A DNA stretch of 46,186 bases from Mariniblastus sp. (GCA_023300235.1 JALZWN010000231.1:1-46186), one strand, 5' to 3'; positions 17,263 through 26,905 are shown, counted from the first letter of the stretch. Translations and numbers: made by a program. Notes: a model not told the origin generated them from the sequence alone.

Positions 17263-17805
17263 TCAAGCATGCTGAGGTAGCTTGCGAGGGAAAGGTAGTT
17301 TTTCTTTGGGCGGGAGCCTGAGGTTCGTTTCGAAATGCCAGGCGTCACGCTGTTCGGCTGATGCGTAGTAGCGTAGCCAAGATTCTTCGTCTTCGACGAT
17401 GTCCAAGCACTGCCATTTGAGAATCTTGTTGTTAAGCAAGACTTTCTTTTCTTCGGCTGGCAGAATGTCGCGATGGATCAAGCAATAAAGCTGGCGATCG
17501 GATAGGTGGTCGGTGTGAATCAACCAAATGTTTTTCTCGTACAGCCGACCGATGATCTGATGTAGTTGTTGTTTGAGCTGTGTGTCTTCCAGGTCAAAAT
17601 GGCTGGGCATCTGTAGTTCAGGTTCGAACCACTGCGAGATCGGCAGGACGGGAGCTTTTTCCCAAGCCAATAAAGAGGTCAGGAATTCATTTTCGCGGCT
17701 TACAGACATGCGATCTAGATCGACCAACGTTACCGATTCGTCTAGGTACGGTTCCATTTGGTCGCGAAGATTAGCATTTTCGAGTAGCAGGTCAATTTCT
17801 GGCAT
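17263..17805 (-). CDS. Hypothetical protein
   Basis: The protein has 180 residues, is acidic and probably soluble, with no signal peptide. It is predicted mostly helical, with conserved-looking segments such as LTSLLAWEKAPVLPISQWF, LYEKNIWLIHTDHLSDRQLY and WHFETNLRLPPKE. I do not recognise a domain. Codon use and length look like a real gene rather than a chance frame. It stands alone between the cysteine-rich genes and the TolC-like gene, all on the minus strand. Confidence 0.65.
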   Translation of the reverse strand: MPEIDLLLENANLRDQMEPYLDESVTLVDLDRMSVSRENEFLTSLLAWEKAPVLPISQWFEPELQMPSHFDLEDTQLKQQLHQIIGRLYEKNIWLIHTDHLSDRQLYCLIHRDILPAEEKKVLLNNKILKWQCLDIVEDEESWLRYYASAEQRDAWHFETNLRLPPKEKLPFPRKLPQHA

Positions 17806-18218
17806 GGGTCTTCAACGCTAGGTCGAGTAGATGGGAAGCGGAAAGGCTCTGAGCGAGCGATAGAAGAAACTTAACAACGGTCCGGCAACACACAATGAAA
17901 AAATTAGCCAACTTCTGATTTTTCAAAGTAAGTCTTGAGTGGCTGGCGGCAAGATCCGCAACGGCGTTAAGGTTTAACGCGTGATAGCATGCAGTGGCGG
18001 ATTGGTCGTGAGGGTTACTGGTTTTGGTCCGTGTTGGGTTGCTGGGAGGGCGATGGAAATTGCTGGCTTCCGGAAGCGTTGGGGCTGGTTGTGAACGTCA
18101 GAATCGTTGTCGTTTAACGATCGCTGGAGGGGGCCGTTGCGATGTCGCCGACGCGGTCCGAATAATCGTTAATCGAAGCGGTGTTGCCTGATTGCTATTC
18201 GATAAAGTGCAACGAAGC
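17806..18218. other. Gene-free stretch with inverted repeat
   Basis: No open frame of note lies here. A perfect inverted repeat GCGTTAA-GGT-TTAACGC occupies 17964-17980. It could hold the promoter of the 17805 gene and the 3' region of the TolC-like gene, but no T-run terminator is evident. Confidence 0.5.
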
Positions 18219-19619
18219 TTATTGGAGTAGGCTCGCGTTGAGTAGTTGGCCTTCGACGAGGATCGTTTTTGATCGAAGTGTGCTGAGGCGGTCGAGATAG
18301 TCCAGTTGAGCTTGGAAGTAGGTCCGTTGGGCGGTAAGGACTTGTAAGAAATTCAGCTCGCCGGCGCGATAGCCTTCGGTGATTAACGCGAGCGATTTTT
18401 TGCTTTTGGGGAGGATCGAGTTGGCGTAAGCGTCGACTTGGAGCTTGGCCTGGGCGTAGTCACGGTAATTTGCGATCAAACGCTGACGCAGTTGGATTAC
18501 TTTTTGTTCGACAGAGGCAGATGCCATCACGATTTCACCGCGAGCCTTACGGATGTTGCCTTGGTTCCAATCGACGGTCGGCAGCGGCATTCCGACTTGG
18601 AAGTCAGCGATGATGTGTTCGCCGGTGGTGTCGTATTTGAGAGCGGTTTGCCAGGTCACGTTCGGAACCGATTCGACTTGGGCTCGCCGCAGGGCGTGCT
18701 GGGCGGTTTCGATTTTGGCCAGTTCTGCAGCGATTTCTGGGCTTTTGGCGAGCAGGGAATCGTAAACGGCTTCGATGGCCGGCAAGCTGGGAACCGCTGT
18801 GACGTCGCCTTCAAGCTGATCGAATCGAAGCGCTGATTCGTTGATCAATGCGGCAAGTTGTTGGCGAGCGGCGGAGAGATTCAGTCGAGTTTGCGCGGCG
18901 ACGACTTTGATGCGTTCGTATTCAATTTCGACTTGTAGGATCGAAGAGGCGGCGGCTTCTTTGGCTTCGACCAGTGCTGCGGAGATTTCAACGATCTCGG
19001 CCAGCATGCGGACGAGTGTTTCAGTAAGGGCAACGCGTTGCTGTGCTAGAAGGACTTCGTAGAATCGATTTCGCACGTCGGTTCGAACGCGTTGTTCGAG
19101 AATTTCAATTTGGCGTTCAACGGTGGAGATCTCCGCGTCGACGACGTTTTGTGAGAGTTCGAGTTTGTTGCCTCGCACTATTTCTTGGCCGTAAAAAACT
19201 CCGTACCGCCCTCCCCCGCCGTCCTCAAAGATGTCTTCGCCAAAGAAGCCAGCTTTGGGGTTGGGGCCGAGTCCTGCTTGAAGTCGTTTGCCGGTTAGAG
19301 ATTCGCGTTTGGCGCGGGCTTTGGCGATGGCGGGATTGGCTGTGAGGGCCATTTGTTCGATGGCTGCAAGATGCCCGATGTTTGAGGTGAATTCGCTGGA
19401 GATAGGGGCGCTGGATGAGGATTCAAAGTTGGGCCGGGGGATGACGTCCAAGTCCGCGGGGGCCTCCGGTGTCTCGGTTGGCTCTTTAGTTTGGCTGAGC
19501 GAAAGTGAAGCCGATGGTACGTTGTCAGGTTTACTGTCTAGTTCTTGTCCGACTGCGCAGCAGGCTAGACACAGCGTCATTACGCTGTAACTAAGTACTC
19601 GGAGCGGGACAGTTCGCAT
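18219..19619 (-). CDS. TolC-family outer membrane efflux protein (CusC/CzcC-like)
   Basis: The protein has 466 residues and an N-terminal signal peptide (VLSYSVMTLCLACCAVGQ), then a Ser/Pro-rich linker. Two OEP-type helical repeats follow: the first starts at AIEQMALTANPAIAKARAKR and the second near PAIEAVYDSLLAKSPEIAAEL, each followed by long coiled-coil helices and a beta pair (VFYGQEIVRGNKLEL, then ADFQVGMPLPTVDWNQG). It would form the trimeric outer-membrane tunnel for the RND pump encoded on the opposite strand. It reads away from the adaptor gene, so a shared regulatory region of about 360 bases separates them. Confidence 0.93.
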   Translation of the reverse strand: MRTVPLRVLSYSVMTLCLACCAVGQELDSKPDNVPSASLSLSQTKEPTETPEAPADLDVIPRPNFESSSSAPISSEFTSNIGHLAAIEQMALTANPAIAKARAKRESLTGKRLQAGLGPNPKAGFFGEDIFEDGGGGRYGVFYGQEIVRGNKLELSQNVVDAEISTVERQIEILEQRVRTDVRNRFYEVLLAQQRVALTETLVRMLAEIVEISAALVEAKEAAASSILQVEIEYERIKVVAAQTRLNLSAARQQLAALINESALRFDQLEGDVTAVPSLPAIEAVYDSLLAKSPEIAAELAKIETAQHALRRAQVESVPNVTWQTALKYDTTGEHIIADFQVGMPLPTVDWNQGNIRKARGEIVMASASVEQKVIQLRQRLIANYRDYAQAKLQVDAYANSILPKSKKSLALITEGYRAGELNFLQVLTAQRTYFQAQLDYLDRLSTLRSKTILVEGQLLNASLLQ

Positions 19620-19979
19620 GAGGTTTCATCGAAAGGCGTGGGTGTTGAGAGCGACCGAATCCTAAAAGTCGGCGGCATACGAATGTTTTATCGAATCGAT
19701 ATAACAATGCTGATAGATAAGATCGCGGCAGACCGGTAAACTAAGCTTGGTAAAGTTTTTCGGTTAGTGAAGCCGTAGCGGGAAGCGGTCGAGATTGTCG
19801 CTTTTTGCTTGGTTTCAGGTGCGGTTTCAAGCGAGGTCTTGCATTGAAATGCCTTGCGTAGAAACCTGGCGGAAATTGGGTGACGCTTGATGACCTGGGT
19901 CGCTTCCATCTGCTTGCCGTTTCTACCAGCTAATCCCCTTCAGTCAAAGTCTCGGTCCGTTTGGCTCGATGGCATAGTT
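19620..19979. promoter_or_regulatory. Divergent promoter region of the metal efflux genes
   Basis: This gap separates the divergent TolC-like and adaptor genes. A 13-bp palindrome TATCGAATCGATA lies at 19689-19701 and could be an operator. No regulator gene of the CueR, CzcR or ArsR type is adjacent, so its binder is unknown. The plus-strand frame can be opened from 19887, but the signal-anchor start at 19980 is preferred. Confidence 0.4.
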
Positions 19980-21461
19980 ATGAACCCGTCAGCTCCAAAA
20001 AAACAAACGACTCGTAATGCGATTGCCTATTTGTTAATCCTCGTTGTGACGGGTGGGCTGTTGTTTTTTACGAAGGATAACTGGTTGCCGGTTGTCCAGT
20101 CGCAGGTGGGTAGCGAGACCGGTGCGAATGATCTTGATCATGCGGGGGGGAGCCACCACGACCATGGCCACGATCACGGCCACGACCATGGCCACGATCA
20201 CGGTAACGCTGCTGAGGGTTCGGTTGAGCTGAGCGAGCAAGCTCAGCGGAATTTGAAACTGTCTTCCAAGCGAGCGTATCCCCAAAACTTTTGGAAGCGA
20301 ATGGAGATCCCCGGCGAAATCGTGGATCGACCAGGACTGACCGATCGAAGCCTGACATCGCCCATCGCCGGAGTGATCACTGCCGTGCATGCTCAGCAAG
20401 GCGACATCATCAAGTCCGGTGATCGTTTGGTGACCGTCCGGTTGGTGAGTGATTACTTGCAACAGGCTCAGTCGAATTTGTTCAAAGCGGTTCGCGAAAC
20501 CGAGATTGTGGACAATGAGATTAAGCGAATTCAGTCGATGGTGGACAGTGGCATCATCCCTGGCAAGCGAGTGATCCAATTGCGGCAGGACATCGAGCGT
20601 CAATGTTCGCAGATTGATGCGACTTGCCAAGACTTGATCACGCGTGGTTTTAGCGAGGCGCAGGTTGCTGACGCTAAGCAGGGGAAGTTTTTGACGTCGA
20701 TTGAAATCAAGGCGCCAGTCAAGCAGACAGATTCGCACCAAGCCGAATTGGACTTGGGTAACAGCAAGCAAGAGCCCGCTAAAGCACCGTTTTTTGAGGT
20801 CCAAGAATTGGTGTCTGAGCTGGGCCATCAAGTCCGACCGGGCGAGCAGATCGCGGTGTTGTCGGATCATCAACACTTGTTTGTTCGCGGTCACGCTTTC
20901 AAACGAGAAGCAGGAAACCTTGAGCGCGTGATGGAGAAAGGCTGGGGTGTGGGGGTCGAGTTTGTTGAGGACGTGCCGGAGAATTGGCCGAACTTGAATC
21001 AGCGCTTTAAGATTCGGCATTTGTCCAACGAAGTCGATCCGAAGAGCCGCACGTTTGATTTTATTGTCCCGATGGAAAACCAATCGCGGATTTACGAGGA
21101 TGGTGATCGGACTTCGATTGTGTGGCGGTTTCGTCCGGGGCAGCGAGTGCGTTTGCAAATCCCGGTAGAGAAAATAGAAGGCGTATTGGTGCTGCCTGCC
21201 GCGGCGGTGGTCCGTGATGGGGCGGAAGTTTATGCCTTTCAGGCGTTGGGGCGGCTCTATCGTAGGTTTCCAGTACACGTGCTGCATCAAGATCGACACC
21301 ATGTTGTGTTGGCTAACGATGGTAGTTTGCCCGAGGGGGCTGAAGTTGCTCAGCGATCCGCAGCGTCGCTTAATCGAGTGCTGAAGTCGCAGACGAACGA
21401 AGGTAGCAAAGAGTTTCACGTGCACGCCGACGGTACCGTTCACTCTAATTCCGATCACTAA
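19980..21461 (+). CDS. RND periplasmic adaptor (CusB/CzcB-like) with His-rich linker
   Basis: The ATG at 19980 gives 493 residues, with a membrane anchor at about 14-31 close to the N-terminus. Residues 54-74 form a His-rich strip (alternating H-D-H-G) with ten histidines. The adaptor core follows: a lipoyl/barrel-sandwich half (SPIAGVITAVHAQQGDIIKS), a coiled-coil hairpin at about 150-230, the second lipoyl half (GEQIAVLSDHQHLFVRG) and the membrane-proximal barrel. The C-terminus is again His-rich (HVHADGTVHSNSDH). It should link the RND pump to the TolC-like tunnel and may capture metal in the periplasm. The RND gene starts 12 bases downstream. Confidence 0.93.
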   Translation: MNPSAPKKQTTRNAIAYLLILVVTGGLLFFTKDNWLPVVQSQVGSETGANDLDHAGGSHHDHGHDHGHDHGHDHGNAAEGSVELSEQAQRNLKLSSKRAYPQNFWKRMEIPGEIVDRPGLTDRSLTSPIAGVITAVHAQQGDIIKSGDRLVTVRLVSDYLQQAQSNLFKAVRETEIVDNEIKRIQSMVDSGIIPGKRVIQLRQDIERQCSQIDATCQDLITRGFSEAQVADAKQGKFLTSIEIKAPVKQTDSHQAELDLGNSKQEPAKAPFFEVQELVSELGHQVRPGEQIAVLSDHQHLFVRGHAFKREAGNLERVMEKGWGVGVEFVEDVPENWPNLNQRFKIRHLSNEVDPKSRTFDFIVPMENQSRIYEDGDRTSIVWRFRPGQRVRLQIPVEKIEGVLVLPAAAVVRDGAEVYAFQALGRLYRRFPVHVLHQDRHHVVLANDGSLPEGAEVAQRSAASLNRVLKSQTNEGSKEFHVHADGTVHSNSDH

Positions 21462-21473
21462 GGCGCCCGCGGT

Positions 21474-24400
21474 ATGCTTGATTCTGTCATTCGCTATGCC
21501 TTGCGGTATCGCTTCGTCACGTTATTGATCAGCTTGATTGCTCTGGCGGGTGGTTCGTATTTGGCCACGGCGATGCCGATTGACGTGTTTCCGGATTTGG
21601 ATCGTCCACGCGTGGTTATTTTAACCGAGTGCCCGGGACTGGCGACGGAAGAGGTTGAGTCGTTGGTGTCCAATCCGATCGAGGTCTCTTTGTTGGCTGC
21701 GGCTGGCGTGGAGGACGTGCGGAGTCAGACGACTAGCGGTTTGAATGTAATCTTTGCCGAATTCAATTGGGAAACCGAAACCGAAGCGGCTCGGCAGAAC
21801 GTACAAGAGCGTTTGCGGACCGTGATGCCTCATTTGCCTGAGGGCATCGTTCCGCAGATGACGCCACAGTCATCGATCATGGGGCAAATCATGATCGCCG
21901 GGATGACTCGACGCTCTGGCCCCGGCGGCGGGTCGTTGCTGAAATTACCCGGTGTTGGATTTTGGCTTGAGTACGATTTTCCAGCGGACAGCCAGGCGGC
22001 GCCAGTGTTGTGGAAAGCGGCGTCTCGCGATTTTGAAACGTGGCAGCAGCAGCCAGTTTTGGAAGTGCAGTTTGCGGATGAATCGATTGCCGTGAGCTTT
22101 GAAAGTGACGTTAACGGAAAGAAGCTGTCTCGTACGGTTTCGATTGACCGCCCGACTGCGATTCAGCAATCAATGCAGTTGCGTACGCTGGCCGACTGGG
22201 TGATTCGGCCTCGGCTGTTGCAAGTGCCCGGTGCTGCTGAGGTGTTTATTCAGGGTGGCGATCGGAAGCAGTATCAGGTTTTGATCGACCCGTCGGCGTT
22301 GTTGGAGTATGGGGTTAGCTTGCACGAGGTGCACGAGGCGTTGGCGCAGAGTAACTTAAATACGACGGGCGGCTACGCGGTGACGGGCGAGTCCGAACGG
22401 CCAGTGCGAGTGATCGGCCGGGTTGGCCCGGACAGCAAGAAGGTGCTGGAGGATTTGCGGAAGGTGCCTATCAAGCGTTCGGAGAAGCGGACGTTGCTGT
22501 TGGAAAACGTGGCTAAAATTGCGGAGGGCCCCGAGTTCAAGCGGGGTGACGGTGCGGTCAATGGTTTGCCAGGAATCGTGTTCACGATCGCAAAACAACC
22601 GCACGTGGATACTCGGCGGATTACGGATGAATTGGCCGCCGCGATGGCGGAGATGGAGGCGTCGTTGCCCGCGGATATCGTGATCGATAGCGAGTTGTTT
22701 CGGTTGAAGAACTTCATCGATCGGAGCGTATTCAATGTTGCTGAAGCGTTAGTGGTCGGTGCGTTGCTGGTGATCGTGGTGTTGTTTGTGTTTTTGTTGA
22801 ACTTCCGCACGACGTTGATCACGCTGACCGCGATTCCGTTGTCGGTAGTGGTCACGACGCTGGTGTTTCGACTGATTAGTTACCTGACCGGCGAGGAGTT
22901 GACGATCAACGTGATGACGTTGGGCGGGTTGGCGGTCGCGATGGGTGAACTGGTCGACGACGCGATTGTGGACGTGGAAAATATTTTCCGCCGGCTGAAA
23001 GAGAACAACGCGTCGGCGAATCCCAAGCCAGCGATTCGAGTGGTTTACGATGCCAGTCGGGAGGTGCGGAACGCGATCGTGTTTGGCACGATGGTCGTGA
23101 TTTTGGTGTTCTTGCCGTTGTTGGGGATTGGCGGTGTGGTCGGGCGACTGTTTGCTCCGCTGGCGGTGGCTTATATCGTTTCGATTTTGTCTTCGTTGTT
23201 GGTGTCGTTGACGGTCACGCCGGTGTTGTCGTATTACTTGCTGCCGAATTCAAGTTCGACGAAGCATGAAAACGACGGTTGGCTATTGCGGGTGATGAAG
23301 TATTGGGCCGGCGGTTTGATTCGGCTGAGTATGGCGATTCCGGGACCGCTGATGTTGCTGACTTGGGTTGGTGTTTTGATTTCGGGGTTCGTTTTTGCAA
23401 ACTTGGGCGGGAGTTTGTTGCCTGATTTTGATGAAGGCAGTATCCAAGTGAATGTGACGCTGCCGAGCGGTTCGTCTCTTGAAGCTTCTAATACGATTTC
23501 GGGGTTGGTTGACCAGACGCTTAATGGGTTGCGAAAAAATGACTCACGGCCCGATGGCGAGGTGCTTGGTTTCGTGCGGCGTACGGGTCGAGCGGAGTTG
23601 GACGAGCATGCGATGCCGGTCAATTCGTCGGAGTACATTATTGCGATGAACCCGGAGTCTGGGTTGAACCGCGAGCAGGCCAAGAAAAAGATTCGCAATC
23701 AGATTGAAAGCGATGTTCCGGGGGTGACGATCGAGGTCGAGCAACCGCTGGCGCACATGATCAACCACATGGTGTCGGGTGTTTATGCTCAGATTGCGAT
23801 CAAGATTTTCGGTGACGATATCAACGAGCTTGAACGGCTGGCGAAAACGACGGAACGGATCATTCAAGATGTCGATGGGATTACTACGCCGGTGGTGGAA
23901 CCGATTCGCCGTACTGAGGAATTGCATATTCGGTTGCGTCCGAATGATTTGGCGTTTTACGGGGTGACTCGGCAGTACGTTGGTAGTGTTTTGCAGACGG
24001 CGTTGCAGGGTGAGGTCGTTTCAAAGGTGATCGAGGGGCAACGCCGATTCGATTTGTTGATTCGGTTGGAAGAGGAGTATCGAACGGACTATACGAATCT
24101 TGATCGGCTGCGAATTGATTTGCCCGACGGCGTGCAGGTGGAACTTAACCAGTTGGCGGATGTTGGAGTGGCGGACGGTCCGAATAGCGTTTTCCGCGAG
24201 AATGCGAGACGGCGGATTGTGATTCGCTGTAATACCGAGGGGCGTGATTTGACGAGTGCGGTGGCGGAGATTCAGGCGGTGTTGGCGGAGGAGTTAAAGC
24301 TGCCGGAGGGGTACACGGTCGACTACTCGGGGCAGTTTGTCACTAAAGCCGAGGCGACGAATCGGATTCTGTTGTTAAGTGCAGTTGCATTGGTGGGTGT

Positions 24401-24896
24401 GTTTACTGTGTTGATGGTTTTGTTGCCGTCGGTGCGAATTGTGTTGCAGATTTTGAACGCGTTGCCGACAGCGTTCATTGGCGGTGTGGTGGCGCTATCG
24501 ATTACTCAGCAAGATTTGACGGTGGCCAGTTTAGTTGGGTTCATTTCGCTGGGCGGGATCGCAGTGCGGAACGGAATTTTGTTGGTGACGCATTATTTGC
24601 ATTTGATGAAGCACGAGGGCGAGACGTTTTCGCAGGAGATGATTTTGCGAGGGTCGTTGGAGCGATTGGCGCCAGTGTTGATGACTTCGTTGACGGCTGG
24701 GATCGCGTTGTTGCCGTTGGTACTGGGCGGGAATGCGCCAGGACGAGAGATCTTGTATCCGGTGGCGACGGTAATTGTTGGCGGGCTGGTGACGTCGACG
24801 TTTTGCGAGTTCTTGATTCACCCAGGGCTGTTCTGGAAGTTCAGCGGTCGTGATGCTCAGCGCGTGGCAGATTGGGAATCGGAAGATCTAATTTGA
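21474..24896 (+). CDS. HME-RND heavy-metal efflux pump (CusA/CzcA family)
   Basis: The protein has 1140 residues, long for the family, with the typical start (YRFVTLLISLIALAGGSYLA), IDVFPDLDRPRVVILTECPG, twelve expected membrane segments and two large periplasmic loops. The membrane proton-path motif is GGLAVAMGELVDDAIVDVEN, with acidic residues in the fourth segment as in HME pumps; metal selectivity cannot be assigned from this motif. Between M144 and R237 (the R of RTLADWVIRPRL) it has about 92 residues where CusA/CzcA have only about 20-25, so an extra domain of about 65-70 residues seems to sit in the first porter subdomain. It forms an operon with the adaptor gene. Confidence 0.94.
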   Translation: MLDSVIRYALRYRFVTLLISLIALAGGSYLATAMPIDVFPDLDRPRVVILTECPGLATEEVESLVSNPIEVSLLAAAGVEDVRSQTTSGLNVIFAEFNWETETEAARQNVQERLRTVMPHLPEGIVPQMTPQSSIMGQIMIAGMTRRSGPGGGSLLKLPGVGFWLEYDFPADSQAAPVLWKAASRDFETWQQQPVLEVQFADESIAVSFESDVNGKKLSRTVSIDRPTAIQQSMQLRTLADWVIRPRLLQVPGAAEVFIQGGDRKQYQVLIDPSALLEYGVSLHEVHEALAQSNLNTTGGYAVTGESERPVRVIGRVGPDSKKVLEDLRKVPIKRSEKRTLLLENVAKIAEGPEFKRGDGAVNGLPGIVFTIAKQPHVDTRRITDELAAAMAEMEASLPADIVIDSELFRLKNFIDRSVFNVAEALVVGALLVIVVLFVFLLNFRTTLITLTAIPLSVVVTTLVFRLISYLTGEELTINVMTLGGLAVAMGELVDDAIVDVENIFRRLKENNASANPKPAIRVVYDASREVRNAIVFGTMVVILVFLPLLGIGGVVGRLFAPLAVAYIVSILSSLLVSLTVTPVLSYYLLPNSSSTKHENDGWLLRVMKYWAGGLIRLSMAIPGPLMLLTWVGVLISGFVFANLGGSLLPDFDEGSIQVNVTLPSGSSLEASNTISGLVDQTLNGLRKNDSRPDGEVLGFVRRTGRAELDEHAMPVNSSEYIIAMNPESGLNREQAKKKIRNQIESDVPGVTIEVEQPLAHMINHMVSGVYAQIAIKIFGDDINELERLAKTTERIIQDVDGITTPVVEPIRRTEELHIRLRPNDLAFYGVTRQYVGSVLQTALQGEVVSKVIEGQRRFDLLIRLEEEYRTDYTNLDRLRIDLPDGVQVELNQLADVGVADGPNSVFRENARRRIVIRCNTEGRDLTSAVAEIQAVLAEELKLPEGYTVDYSGQFVTKAEATNRILLLSAVALVGVFTVLMVLLPSVRIVLQILNALPTAFIGGVVALSITQQDLTVASLVGFISLGGIAVRNGILLVTHYLHLMKHEGETFSQEMILRGSLERLAPVLMTSLTAGIALLPLVLGGNAPGREILYPVATVIVGGLVTSTFCEFLIHPGLFWKFSGRDAQRVADWESEDLI

Positions 24897-24932
24897 TGGC
24901 CAAGAAGTCGCCACAAAGACCGTGCACGTGTT

Positions 24933-25889
24933 CTATTTGCTTGACGGCTGCGATTCGATTTTACTTGCTGGTGCTGGCTTTTCTTTGAGGCTCTTGAAAG
25001 TCATTGCTCGTTGGAGTGGTTCGATGCGCAACACGACTTCACCGTTTTGAAAAATCCGCACGGTACCGCTGGATTGGCTGACTACGACCGCGATCGCTTT
25101 GGTGTTCTTGCTGATCGCTGCTCCGGCGAAGTGCCGTGATCCTAGGCCCTTTGTCATCGTCAATTCCACCGGCGAAGTATCCACGATTCGTGCGGAAGCT
25201 TCTACGGTCCCATCGGCCGAAATCACGAAACAACCGTCCAGCTGAGCGATTTCTTTGAGGCCCTCGCGAACACGAGCATCGGACATGTTTCGTTCTTTGC
25301 GGCTGTAGCCTTTGACCATGTCAAAACCGGCTGCTCGACTGTCTTCCAGAACCTTACGGTGGTCTCCGACGACGAACATGGTTCCGATCGGCTTTCCTTC
25401 TCGGCCATCGCGTCCGATTTCGACCGCAAGGTCAACTACCATCTTGAGCGTATCGAGCGGGACCTTGGTCTCCAGCTTTTTCAGGTCACGTGCGGTCAAA
25501 CGCCCCAGTCGCTCGGTTAACTTCAACACGCTAATGGTATCGATTTCTTCAGTGTCGAAGTTGCTGAACACGGCGACCACGGTCGAGCCAGAGCTGATCA
25601 CTTCGTTGGCGACTCCTTCGAGCATTGCTTGGGTGAGCTGATTTTGAATGGAGGATTCGGGCATTTCCAATAAAATCGAATGGAGGCCGGCTTCTAGCGT
25701 TGCGGCATGAATGTCGGCGTCATTTGACGCAACAATGAGAGTTTGATTGGCAGACTTGCGTTTAAGTCGAGCCCAATCGGTGGTTCGCTCAAGTAAAACG
25801 AGCAAACCGTCCGCTTCGACTGCTTTGGCCAGCTTCGTGGCGGCGTCGTAGTAAGAGAAAAAAGCTTTGCTGTATCGTGAAAGCGCCAT
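24933..25889 (-). CDS. Diadenylate-cyclase-like (DisA_N/DAC) protein
   Basis: The protein has 318 residues. The C-terminal half has the DAC pattern: LDGCFVISADGTVEASARIV (D218-G219-C220 in place of DGA), then GLGSRHFAGAAISKNTKAIA (S251-R252-H253, for GTRHRAA) and VVVSQSSGTVRIFQNGEVV. The N-terminal half (about 10-125) resembles the pyruvate-kinase C-terminal alpha/beta domain, an arrangement I recall in archaeal DacZ. It may make cyclic di-AMP from ATP, but both signature motifs deviate, so activity is uncertain. It stands on the strand opposite the RND gene and converges with it; only 36 bases separate the two stops. Confidence 0.82.
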   Translation of the reverse strand: MALSRYSKAFFSYYDAATKLAKAVEADGLLVLLERTTDWARLKRKSANQTLIVASNDADIHAATLEAGLHSILLEMPESSIQNQLTQAMLEGVANEVISSGSTVVAVFSNFDTEEIDTISVLKLTERLGRLTARDLKKLETKVPLDTLKMVVDLAVEIGRDGREGKPIGTMFVVGDHRKVLEDSRAAGFDMVKGYSRKERNMSDARVREGLKEIAQLDGCFVISADGTVEASARIVDTSPVELTMTKGLGSRHFAGAAISKNTKAIAVVVSQSSGTVRIFQNGEVVLRIEPLQRAMTFKSLKEKPAPASKIESQPSSK

Positions 25890-26014
25890 CTACGCGATTC
25901 TTTCCATCGTCTGCTTACAACTGAGTCCCATCACAATCTCTAAAATTTAAACTGCAAGTGGAAAAACGACAAGCCGATTGACGCCAGATTTGCGAAAGCT
26001 TTAATAAGAGGTGA

Positions 26015-26737
26015 CTAACGTGTCAGAATCTGCCCGTTTGGTTGGTCAGCAACTTGAGCGGTACCTGGTTCGTTCAGTCCTCCGGCATCGGGCAGGCTAG
26101 AAACGTACTCTTGCCATGCTGGAATGTCTCGGCCAAACGACTCGCCAGTGACAGCTTGAAGTGACTCAGCAGCGCGTAGCTGAAGAGCTGGGTCTGTGTC
26201 ATTCAACGCCATGCCGATCGCAGGTACAGCTCGGCTTACCCGGAATTTCCCTAACGCTCGGGTGGCAGCCAAACGGACATCAATATTCGTGTCGCCGCCA
26301 ACCATTTGTTGGAGATTTGGAATGGCGGTGCCGGCGGGTAAATTCTCAAAAGCTTTGATAGCTGCCAATCGAACGTCAGAATTGCTGTCTCGAGCCGCAT
26401 TGGCTAGTGCGTCGACTGCCGCTGGGCATTTCAATCGGCCCAATTGATTGACCGCGTGCAATCGCAACAACAGCACGGGGCTGCGACGAGCGATCTCAGA
26501 AAGCTCGTGGGCAACTTCTTGTTGGCTTTCGACAGGAGCTCCAACAGCTGCGTCGACTTTGGCGACCATGTCTCTTTTTTGCGTGAACAGCGTGTCTGCG
26601 ATTTTTTCTTCTTCAGCCCAATGGCTTTGGGCCCAAGGGGTGTACTTCCCCATCCGCCATAGCGGTCCTTCTGCACAACCAGAGAGTAGCCCGGTAGCGA
26701 TCAGAGCAAAGATTATTGCGTTGGTATGCCTAGTCAT
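26015..26737 (-). CDS. HEAT-repeat lipoprotein
   Basis: The protein has 240 residues and a lipoprotein signal (IIFALIATGLLSGC). About four HEAT-type helical repeats follow, for example RLHAVNQLGRLKCPAAVDAL, DVRLAAIKAFENLP and DVRLAATRALGKFRVSRAVP, ending in QLRAAESLQAVTGESFGRD, typical of PBS-lyase-like/HEAT repeats. It should sit in the envelope and bind other proteins; no enzyme motif is seen. It lies 125 bases upstream of the DAC-like gene on the same strand and may share its transcript. Confidence 0.85.
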   Translation of the reverse strand: MTRHTNAIIFALIATGLLSGCAEGPLWRMGKYTPWAQSHWAEEEKIADTLFTQKRDMVAKVDAAVGAPVESQQEVAHELSEIARRSPVLLLRLHAVNQLGRLKCPAAVDALANAARDSNSDVRLAAIKAFENLPAGTAIPNLQQMVGGDTNIDVRLAATRALGKFRVSRAVPAIGMALNDTDPALQLRAAESLQAVTGESFGRDIPAWQEYVSSLPDAGGLNEPGTAQVADQPNGQILTR

Positions 26738-26879
26738 TTGGTCAATTCCACGAAATTAGGTCAACCGATGAAGGTTTGATAACTCGCGGACGATAGCAAT
26801 TTGCGTTAGATGGGCCAAGATCGAATAATTCGCTGATGAATGACCGGTGACGCTGTATCTGCCGAGTTGGGCATCGCAC

Positions 26880-26905
26880 AAAAAAATCCCGGCTTTCGCC
26901 GGGAT
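26880..26905 (-). terminator. Intrinsic terminator of the Wzc-like gene
   Basis: ATCCCGGC (26886-26893) and GCCGGGAT (26898-26905) pair perfectly around a TTTC loop. Read on the minus strand, the hairpin is followed by seven Ts (A-run at 26880-26886). It lies 66 bases after the stop of the kinase gene. Confidence 0.92.

Noticed and set aside
20034..21458. Long minus-strand open frame of 474 codons
   Set aside because: It is antisense to the adaptor gene, whose domains are clear. Its composition (Arg/His/Leu-rich) is typical of an antisense shadow.
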